From Methylovulum sp. (GTDB lineage: Bacteria > Pseudomonadota > Gammaproteobacteria > Methylococcales > Methylomonadaceae): a stretch of DNA of 5,761 bases. The translations under genes were made by a program, and so were the position numbers. Location of the stretch: NCBI GenBank assembly GCA_016919605.1, contig JACXTQ010000116.1, positions 1 through 5,761 on the forward strand. The letters run 5' to 3'. The notes beneath the pieces were generated by a model. It saw nothing but the letters and a program-made list of their open reading frames with translations, was not told the origin of the DNA and searched no databases. Of the stretch, positions 1 through 4,914 are shown piece by piece (within the stretch, counting starts at the first letter, position 1; the number at the start of each line of letters is the position of its first letter).

Positions 1-592
1 GATGTTCACCAGCCGTGCCCAATACCGTTTGCTGTTGCGGGAAGATAACGCCGACTTGCGCCTGACCGAAAAGGGCCGTGAATTGGGCTTGGTCGATGAC
101 CAACGCTGGCAAGCCTTTAGCGACAAGCGCGAAGCGGTGGGCACTTTACAAGACACGCTGAAAAAGACCTGGGTTAGGGCTGAAAGCGAGGCCGCCACGC
201 AGGTGGAAGCCATTTGGGGCAAGCCGCTGTTGAAAGAAGCCAGCTTAATGGAGTTGTTACGCCGCCCTGAAGTGGACATCGCGCATTTGCTGGCGTTTTT
301 ACCCACTGACGAAGAGATACCCGAAGCGGTTAGCGAACAGGTCGAAATACAAGCAAAATACGCGGGCTATATCGTCAGACAGCAGTCTGAAATTGATAAG
401 TCTTTGCGCTATGACCATCTGAAATTGCCGGAAAGTCTGGATTATAAAGGTATCCCCGGCTTATCGAACGAAGTGAGCGAGAAATTAAGGAAACAACGCC
501 CAGAAACGTTAGGGCAAGCATCACGCATCCAAGGTATTACTCCGGCAGCCATTTCTTTGTTGCTAGTCCACTTAAAGAAGAAATCTGCCTGA
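1..592 (+). CDS. mnmG: tRNA uridine-5-carboxymethylaminomethyl modification enzyme MnmG, C-terminal part (5' truncated by window)
   Basis: MnmG (GidA) is an FAD-dependent cytoplasmic enzyme that works with MnmE to build the cmnm5/nm5 group on the wobble uridine of certain tRNAs. Only the last 196 residues are visible. Base 1 is the end of the preceding codon, and the Met at position 2 is internal, not a start. The segment opens with the conserved MFTSRAQYRLLLREDNADLRL block and continues with RRPEVD, then YAGYIVRQQSEI and PGLSNEVSEKL. It ends with GQASRIQGITPAAISLLL, the helical C-terminal domain that in the family contacts MnmE and tRNA. Compared with E. coli MnmG (about 629 residues), roughly the first two thirds, including the FAD fold, lie upstream of the window. 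The reading frame is intact to its TGA. That stop overlaps the ATG of rsmG by one base, so the two genes are very likely co-transcribed and translationally coupled. Confidence 0.96.
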   Translation, partial: MFTSRAQYRLLLREDNADLRLTEKGRELGLVDDQRWQAFSDKREAVGTLQDTLKKTWVRAESEAATQVEAIWGKPLLKEASLMELLRRPEVDIAHLLAFLPTDEEIPEAVSEQVEIQAKYAGYIVRQQSEIDKSLRYDHLKLPESLDYKGIPGLSNEVSEKLRKQRPETLGQASRIQGITPAAISLLLVHLKKKSA

Positions 593-1224
593 TGGAACGT
601 TGTGAAACTGAGTTAACCACAGGCTTGGACGCGCTAGGGTTGTCGCTGCAACCTGCCGCCATCGCCGCCCTGTTGGCGTTTATCGCCCTGATTGAAAAAT
701 GGAACAAAGCTTATAACCTCACCGCTATCCGCAATAAAGAGGATATGGTGGGCTTGCATTTGCTGGACAGTTTGGCGATATTGCCGCATTTGCACGGCTC
801 GCGCATTATTGATATTGGTACGGGCGCGGGTCTGCCGGGTATCCCTTTGGCAATTTGTTGCCCGGAGCGGGAATTTACGTTGCTTGATAGCAATGCGAAA
901 AAAACCCGCTTTGTGCAACAAGCCATCTTGGAACTGAAACTGAAAAATGTTACTGTCTGCCATCAACGGGTGGAAGATTACCGGCTCAGCCAAGGTTTTG
1001 ATTCCATACTTACCCGCGCATTCGCCAGTTTGCCGGATATTATCGCCTTAACCGCGCACTTATGTGCAAAAAATGGCGTGCTCTTAGCCATGAAAGGCCA
1101 ACAAGCGGAAGCGGAAATGGCGCAGGCCGCCGACAAGGCAACTGCGCAAATAACACTGATACCCATCACTGTGCCTGGCATCGCTGCCGAAAGATGTCTG
1201 GTACGAGTGGCAACGCTAGACTAA
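592..1224 (+). CDS. rsmG: 16S rRNA (guanine-527-N7)-methyltransferase RsmG
   Basis: RsmG (GidB) uses S-adenosylmethionine to methylate N7 of G527 in 16S rRNA on the small ribosomal subunit. Loss of the enzyme gives low-level streptomycin resistance in several bacteria. The product is 210 residues, the usual family length. Visible features are the family N-terminal signature WNKAYNLTAI (37-46), HLLDSLAILPHL (56-67), and the SAM-binding loop IIDIGTGAGLPGIPLAI (72-88). These are followed by the acidic ribose-binding strand LLDSNAKKTRFV (97-108), RVED (126-129) and the conserved TRAFASL (141-147). The ATG at 592 shares its A with the mnmG stop codon, and a weak purine-rich AAGAAG (575-580) lies upstream. 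Only 12 bases separate the gene from parA, so it sits in the middle of the mnmG-rsmG-parA run. Nothing appears broken. Confidence 0.96.
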   Translation: MERCETELTTGLDALGLSLQPAAIAALLAFIALIEKWNKAYNLTAIRNKEDMVGLHLLDSLAILPHLHGSRIIDIGTGAGLPGIPLAICCPEREFTLLDSNAKKTRFVQQAILELKLKNVTVCHQRVEDYRLSQGFDSILTRAFASLPDIIALTAHLCAKNGVLLAMKGQQAEAEMAQAADKATAQITLIPITVPGIAAERCLVRVATLD

Positions 1225-1225
1225 C

Positions 1226-1229
1226 GAGG
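1226..1229 (+). promoter_or_regulatory. Ribosome binding site deciding the GTG start of parA
   Basis: GAGG, followed by T, lies 7 bases before the GTG at 1237, within the short rsmG-parA gap. This supports GTG as the true start. The next in-frame ATG encodes Met37, which is beyond the Walker A loop and so cannot be the start of a working ParA. Confidence 0.7.
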
Positions 1230-1236
1230 TAAGGAA

Positions 1237-2004
1237 GTGGGAAAAATAATCGCCGTCACCAACCAAAAAGGCGGTGTCGGAAAAACAACGACCAGCGTCA
1301 ACCTTGCGGCCTCTTTAGCCGCCGCCAAACGCCGCGTCCTGCTGATGGACTTAGACCCACAAGGCAATGCCGCCATGGGCTGCGGGGTCGATAAAGACAA
1401 CATCCACTATTCCAGTTATGATGTGTTAATGGACGATGTCCCCGCTAGCGCGGCGGTGGTGGAACGCCCCGAATTGGGCTTTGCCGTGATTCCGGGCAAT
1501 GCCGACCTGACCGCCGCCGAAGTGCAGTTGATGAATGCTGACCGTAAGGAGCTAAGGTTACGCGATGCCCTAGCGCAAGTTACCGCCAATTACGACTATA
1601 TCCTGATTGATTGTCCGCCGTCACTGAATATGCTGACTTTAAACGCGATGGTCGCCGCCAATAGTTTGCTGATTCCGGTACAATGCGAATATTACGCCTT
1701 GGAAGGTTTGTCGGGATTGATGAGTACGCTGAAAAACATCCAGAACACCGTCAATCCTGGCCTGTATCTGGAAGGCATTTTGCGCACCATGTTTGATGAC
1801 CGCAACCGTCTGACCAAAGACGTATCCGAACAACTGCTACGCTATTTCGGCGAGCAAGTGTTCAGAACCTATATTCCCAGAAATATCCGCTTGGCCGAAG
1901 CTCCCAGCCACGGCTTGCCGATACTCGCTTACGACAAATCCTCACGTGGCGCGGTGGCTTATACGGCTCTCGCCAAAGAAATGATCGACAATGAAAAAAA
2001 ATAA
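1237..2004 (+). CDS. parA: Chromosome-partitioning ATPase ParA (Soj)
   Basis: ParA is a deviant-Walker ATPase. As an ATP dimer it binds DNA nonspecifically and is released when ParB stimulates hydrolysis, which moves the ParB-parS complex of the origin region. The 255-residue product has the chromosomal (short, no N-terminal HTH) ParA layout. It shows the P-loop KGGVGKTT (11-18) with the signature lysine 11 and Lys16, then the A' motif LLMDLDPQGNA (35-45) with Asp40. The Walker B strand YILIDCPPS (121-129) carries Asp125, and PRNIRLAEAPSHGLPI lies near the C terminus, a conserved block close to the DNA-binding surface. The start is GTG: the protein beginning MGKIIAVTNQKGG matches the family edge exactly. 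The 3' end overlaps a small downstream gene by 14 bases, and the last codons form an A8 run. It is cotranscribed with rsmG by context (12-base gap). Confidence 0.96.
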   Translation: MGKIIAVTNQKGGVGKTTTSVNLAASLAAAKRRVLLMDLDPQGNAAMGCGVDKDNIHYSSYDVLMDDVPASAAVVERPELGFAVIPGNADLTAAEVQLMNADRKELRLRDALAQVTANYDYILIDCPPSLNMLTLNAMVAANSLLIPVQCEYYALEGLSGLMSTLKNIQNTVNPGLYLEGILRTMFDDRNRLTKDVSEQLLRYFGEQVFRTYIPRNIRLAEAPSHGLPILAYDKSSRGAVAYTALAKEMIDNEKK

Positions 2005-2257
2005 TACGCGCACCACCACCCGTACCCCCACTAGCAAACGTGGCTTAGGCCGTGGCCTTGACGAATTGCTGGCCGACACCAGCTCAATGGAAGCCTTGCA
2101 AGTACAGCCATCCGCCACTGATGACGGCAAAGACGCGGAGCGGGCCGCCGCCGAGGCGAACTTAAACGATGAGCGGGCGCAATTGTTAAAAGAAGCCGAA
2201 GCCTTAAGAATTTTAATGCTGGAATTTGAGCTATTGATCCGCGCTGAGTTGCATTGA
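1991..2257 (+). CDS. Small protein with a ParB-type ParA-interaction motif and predicted coiled coil; unrecognised gene between parA and parB
   Basis: I do not recognise a named family for this 88-residue product. Residues 1-15 are basic and Thr-rich. Residues 16-27 read KRGLGRGLDELL, matching 11 of 12 positions of the N-terminal tip of the ParB encoded just downstream (KRGLGRGLDALL, residues 5-16). In ParB this tip contacts ParA, and its LGRGL arginine is implicated in stimulating ATP hydrolysis. Residues 30-47 look flexible. Residues 48-87 are a likely amphipathic helix with Leu58, Leu65, Leu72 and Phe79 spaced by seven, plus Ala69, Met76 and Ile83 at the partner positions, so dimerisation through a short coiled coil is plausible. 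The CTP-binding, HTH and C-terminal domains of ParB are all absent. The ATG at 1991 overlaps parA by 14 bases. There is an in-frame stop at 1982, and the next Met (33) lies after the motif, so this start is the only sensible one. The ribosome site is weak (AAAGAA near 1975-1980), suggesting coupling to parA translation. Inference: a ParA regulator or adaptor. The alternative is a decaying partial duplicate of parB. Confidence 0.75.
   Translation: MKKNNTRTTTRTPTSKRGLGRGLDELLADTSSMEALQVQPSATDDGKDAERAAAEANLNDERAQLLKEAEALRILMLEFELLIRAELH
1994..2001 (+). other. A8 homopolymer in the parA/small-gene overlap (possible slippage site)
   Basis: Eight consecutive A residues fall inside the 14-base overlap. 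They encode Glu-Lys-Lys-stop at the end of parA and Lys-Lys-Asn in the small gene. Loss of one A in a transcript, or a +1 ribosomal shift, would join ParA to the small protein in frame. The run is visible in the sequence; any slippage is only a possibility. Confidence 0.35.
2036..2058 (+). repeat. Direct repeat copy 1 (in small gene), shared with the parB 5' end
   Basis: These 23 bases match 2392-2414 at 22 positions; the single difference is c2044 versus a2400. They encode KRGLGRGL in both genes. The following bases diverge at the DNA level while still coding D-x-L-L. The match at synonymous positions suggests shared ancestry or conversion between the two copies rather than independent convergence. 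Confidence 0.7.
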
Positions 2258-2313
2258 GCGTTGCCACCTGCCCCCATTGACAAAAAATCATTAATTCAGG
2301 CGGCAACAAACCC

Positions 2314-2341
2314 TTGCCATGCGCCCAAATTAGCTTATATC
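2314..2341 (+). promoter_or_regulatory. Possible sigma70-type promoter upstream of parB
   Basis: The 122-base gap 2258-2379 between the small gene and parB carries no open frame of note. It contains TTGCCA (2314-2319, 5 of 6 to the -35 consensus), a 16-base spacer, and TATATC (2336-2341, 4 of 6 to the -10). This could allow parB to be expressed apart from parA. An isolated perfect TTGACA at 2277-2282 lacks a fitting -10. No terminator hairpin with a T-run is seen in the gap. Confidence 0.28.
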
Positions 2342-2379
2342 CGTTTTATCCCCATCATCACACTGACAAGTAGCAAGCA

Positions 2380-3261
2380 ATGGCTTTACAAAAACGTGGA
2401 TTAGGCCGTGGCCTGGATGCTTTATTGGGAGAAATTACGCCGAAAGAAGGCGATAAAGCCACCGATGACAGCATTTTTACAACACAAAAACATCCGACCC
2501 AACAATTGCCGATAGAATATCTGCAACGCGGCAAATACCAGCCGCGCAAAGATATGAACCCTGAGAAATTGCAGGAACTGGCCGATTCCATCAAAGCCCA
2601 AGGCATTATCCAGCCTATTGTTGTACGCCAATTGGCGTTGGAAAAATTTGAGATCATCGCCGGGGAACGCCGCTGGCGGGCCGCACAATTGGCTGGCCTA
2701 CAGGAAGTGCCGGTGTTACTGAGGGAGATAGATGACCGCTCGGCGATGGCGATTGCCTTAATCGAAAATATCCAGCGCGAAGACCTTAACCCGCTGGAAG
2801 AAGCGGATGCCTTAAGGAAATTGTTGGATGAATTTGCCATGACCCACCAGCAAATCGCCGATGCCGTGGGCAAATCCCGCGCCACCGTCAGCAATTTGTT
2901 GCGCCTGATCGAGCTGAACCCCGAAGTTAAAAAATTCTTGATTAACCGGCAATTGGAAATGGGCCATGCCCGCGCCTTATTGTCCCTAAGCGATGGCCAA
3001 CAGTTGACGATTGCCCAGAAAATCGTCAAAGACGGCTTGAATGTCCGTGCCACCGAGCAACTGGTCAAACAATACCACGCCGAACCGAAAGTGCCTGTGG
3101 AAAAACGTATCGATAACGATACCTTGCGTTTACAGGATGAGTTGACAGCCAAACTGGGGGCAAAAGTGCTGATTGACCATAAAGACCACGGAGGCGGGAA
3201 AGTGGTTATCACCTATTCCAGTTTGGACGAACTGGATGGGATTATCGGGCAAATAAAATAG
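2380..3261 (+). CDS. parB: Chromosome-partitioning protein ParB (Spo0J), parS-binding CTPase clamp
   Basis: ParB binds parS sites near the origin, spreads as a CTP-dependent sliding clamp and stimulates ParA. The 293-residue product has full architecture. The ParA-contacting tip KRGLGRGLDALL is at 5-16 with Arg10, followed by a flexible linker to about 40. The N-terminal CTP-binding domain carries YQPRKD (53-58), GERRWRAA (95-102) and ENIQREDLNPLEEA (129-142). A helix-turn-helix region follows at about 154-180 (MTHQQIADAVGKSRATVSNLLR), and the C-terminal dimerisation domain ends in KVVITYSSLDELDGIIGQI. An in-frame TAG at 2371 and the family-typical MALQKRGLGRG edge fix the ATG at 2380. The ribosome site is poor, with only ACAAG at 2366-2370. 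Unusually, parB is not adjacent to parA: a small gene sharing its tip motif and a 122-base gap lie between them. Confidence 0.96.
   Translation: MALQKRGLGRGLDALLGEITPKEGDKATDDSIFTTQKHPTQQLPIEYLQRGKYQPRKDMNPEKLQELADSIKAQGIIQPIVVRQLALEKFEIIAGERRWRAAQLAGLQEVPVLLREIDDRSAMAIALIENIQREDLNPLEEADALRKLLDEFAMTHQQIADAVGKSRATVSNLLRLIELNPEVKKFLINRQLEMGHARALLSLSDGQQLTIAQKIVKDGLNVRATEQLVKQYHAEPKVPVEKRIDNDTLRLQDELTAKLGAKVLIDHKDHGGGKVVITYSSLDELDGIIGQIK
2392..2414 (+). repeat. Direct repeat copy 2 (5' end of parB)
   Basis: This is the partner of 2036-2058 with 22 of 23 identical bases, and it encodes residues 5-12 of ParB. The copies lie 356 bases apart in the same orientation. Recombination between them would delete the intervening small-gene body and join the start of the small gene to parB. 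Confidence 0.7.
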
Positions 3262-3269
3262 CCGTACCC

Positions 3270-3293
3270 GCTTTAAATGGATAACATTAAAGC
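3270..3293 (+). repeat. 7-bp inverted repeat in the parB-ligase gap (operator-like or weak hairpin)
   Basis: GCTTTAA (3270-3276) is perfectly mirrored by TTAAAGC (3287-3293) across a 10-base spacer. There is no T-run after it and the stem is AT-rich, so it is a poor intrinsic terminator. It lies between and over the putative -35 and -10 elements of the downstream gene, the position expected of a repressor operator. No specific regulator can be named. Confidence 0.35.
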
Positions 3294-3299
3294 TATCAT
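3272..3299 (+). promoter_or_regulatory. Possible promoter for the ligase-decarboxylase operon
   Basis: TTTAAA (3272-3277, 4 of 6 to the -35) is followed by a 16-base spacer and TATCAT (3294-3299, 5 of 6 to the -10). Transcription would begin only about 5-8 bases before the ATG at 3312, and no Shine-Dalgarno sequence is seen there. If the promoter is real, the mRNA would be nearly leaderless. Confidence 0.3.
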
Positions 3300-3311
3300 C
3301 CCATTAACGCC

Positions 3312-4910
3312 ATGCCCACCTTACTCCATCACCTGCTCACAAAAACCCAAGCACTAAGCCCCAACGCACAGGCGCTTGTCCATAAAAAATCTTCGTGGAC
3401 TTATGCGCAATTGGCCGCCATTGTCCGGCAACAAGCTTGCGCCCTGCAAACCTTGCATCTGCAAACGCGGCAACGGGTGGCGGTGTATTTGCCCAAACAA
3501 TTGGAGACGGTCAGCAGTTTTCTGGCGACCAGCCAAGCGGGTGGTGTGTTTGTACCGATCAATCCAGTATTAAAAGCCGCGCAAGTCGGGTATATCCTCA
3601 GCAATTGCAATGTCAGCATCCTAATCACTTCAAAAAGCCGCCTACCAGGGTTGGCCGAGGCACTGACGGAATGCCCAGATTTGCAGACTATCATCATCAC
3701 CGAAGCCGATGATAGCGAATATCCGGCCATAGCAGGAAAACCTGTCTTAAGTTGGCACGTCTTTATGGCGGAAGCTACGGGAGTTTTAACGATACCATCC
3801 ACCATAGACACCGATATGGCGGCGATACTCTACACCTCCGGCAGCACCGGCAAACCTAAAGGCGTAGTCATTTCGCACCGTAACCTTATCACTGGCGCGT
3901 ACAGTGTCAGCGAATATTTGGGCATCTCCGGCAATGACCGATTACTGGCGGTATTGCCGTTCAGCTTTGACTATGGCCTAAACCAGCTCACTACTGCGTT
4001 GCTGAAAGGGGGCTGCTGTGTATTACTGGATTATCTTTTGCCGCGTGATGTCGTGAACGCCCTAGACACTTATCGGATCACTGGCCTTGCCGCTGTGCCG
4101 CCCCTGTGGGCGCAATTGGCAAACGTCACTTGGCCGACCGGCATCAACACGCATTTGCGCTATATGACCAATTCCGGTGGCAAAATGCCCAAGGCTATAT
4201 TGACGGCCATCCGCACCAAAGTGCCGGACAGCCGCTTTTTCCTGATGTATGGCCTGACCGAAGCCTTCCGCTCAACCTATCTCCCCCCCGAACAGATTGA
4301 TTTGCGCCCTGACTCCATAGGCAAGGCCATCCCCAATGCGGAAATTTTGGTGGTGCGTGAAGACGGCAGCCTTTGTGATGCCGATGAGCCAGGCGAGTTA
4401 GTGCATCGCGGCTCCTTAGTCGCGATGGGTTATTGGAATGACTCCGCCACCACCGCTCTACGTTTTAAACCTACCCCCGGACAATTGGCGCAACTGCCGT
4501 TGACTGAAATGGCAGTCTGGTCCGGCGACACCGTGACCCGTGACGAGGAAGGTTATCTGTATTTTGTTGGCCGCAAGGACGACATGATAAAAACCTCAGG
4601 GTACCGCGTCAGCCCCACCGAAATTGAAGAAGTGGTGTATGCCTGCGGCTTCGTCCAAGAAGTCGCCGCTTTAGGGATAGAACATGACAGCCTAGGGCAG
4701 GCAGTAGTGCTGGTGGTCAGTACTGATGATCCTGACAATTTTGACGGGCAAGCCCTGATTAACGTCTGTAAAAGCCAGTTGCCTAACTTTATGGTTCCCA
4801 CCAAAATTATCGCCATGCCCAGCTTACCGAGAAACCCTAACGGTAAAATCGACCGCAAAGCCTTGAGCGGACAATTTGCCCTACTTTTCCAAAACACTGC
4901 CGGAAGCTAA
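3312..4910 (+). CDS. AMP-forming acyl-CoA ligase, exosortase A system-associated type
   Basis: The 532-residue product belongs to the ANL superfamily (acyl-CoA synthetases and adenylation domains). Such enzymes activate a carboxylate with ATP to an acyl-adenylate, then pass it to CoA or a carrier thiol. Visible core motifs are the P-loop YTSGSTGKPKG (174-184), YGLTEAF (313-319) and GELVHRGSLVAMGYW. The hinge follows as GRKDDMIKTSGYR (420-432), and PNGKIDRK carries the probable catalytic Lys512, about 20 residues from the C terminus. The opening MPTLLHHLLTKT and the STYLPPEQ segment after the A5 motif resemble the ligase family found in exosortase A/PEP-CTERM loci. The following decarboxylase, 4 bases downstream, is its usual partner and strengthens the call. 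The true substrate is unknown; it may be an amino-acid-like or acyl unit used in exopolysaccharide-linked chemistry. There is no clear ribosome site before the ATG. A simple fatty-acid or aryl-CoA ligase is the alternative. Confidence 0.88.
   Translation: MPTLLHHLLTKTQALSPNAQALVHKKSSWTYAQLAAIVRQQACALQTLHLQTRQRVAVYLPKQLETVSSFLATSQAGGVFVPINPVLKAAQVGYILSNCNVSILITSKSRLPGLAEALTECPDLQTIIITEADDSEYPAIAGKPVLSWHVFMAEATGVLTIPSTIDTDMAAILYTSGSTGKPKGVVISHRNLITGAYSVSEYLGISGNDRLLAVLPFSFDYGLNQLTTALLKGGCCVLLDYLLPRDVVNALDTYRITGLAAVPPLWAQLANVTWPTGINTHLRYMTNSGGKMPKAILTAIRTKVPDSRFFLMYGLTEAFRSTYLPPEQIDLRPDSIGKAIPNAEILVVREDGSLCDADEPGELVHRGSLVAMGYWNDSATTALRFKPTPGQLAQLPLTEMAVWSGDTVTRDEEGYLYFVGRKDDMIKTSGYRVSPTEIEEVVYACGFVQEVAALGIEHDSLGQAVVLVVSTDDPDNFDGQALINVCKSQLPNFMVPTKIIAMPSLPRNPNGKIDRKALSGQFALLFQNTAGS
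4902..4906 (+). promoter_or_regulatory. Ribosome binding site of the decarboxylase gene
   Basis: GGAAG lies within the last codons of the ligase gene, 8 bases before the ATG at 4915. It supports that start over the in-frame ATG at 4948 (Met12) and indicates coupled translation with the ligase. Confidence 0.55.
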
Positions 4911-4914
4911 ACTT

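Noticed and set aside
634..993. A 119-codon minus-strand open frame within rsmG, plus similar shorter shadows in rsmG, parA and the ligase gene.
   Set aside because: They lie opposite or out of frame with well-conserved genes, lack ribosome sites and show no protein family features.
1938..1953. CACGTG core inside parA as a possible parS site.
   Set aside because: Aligned with the parS consensus TGTTTCACGTGAAACA, only about half the positions match outside and inside the core. The bases are explained by the conserved Ser-Ser-Arg-Gly codons.
2260..2318. Short inverted repeats (GTTGCC/GGCAAC with a 36-base loop; GGCAA/TTGCC with a 7-base loop) as a terminator after the small gene.
   Set aside because: The stems are only 5-6 bp and no T-run follows, so they do not qualify as an intrinsic terminator.
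2346..2354. TTATCCCCA, one mismatch from a DnaA box, in the gap before parB.
   Set aside because: About one such single-mismatch 9-mer is expected by chance in a window of this size on two strands. No cluster of boxes or AT-rich unwinding region accompanies it.
2358..3212. A 284-codon open frame on the minus strand, opposite parB.
   Set aside because: It is entirely antisense to a full, clearly conserved parB. Its predicted residues are Ser/Arg-rich in the way expected from reading such codons backwards, and no recognisable motif is present.
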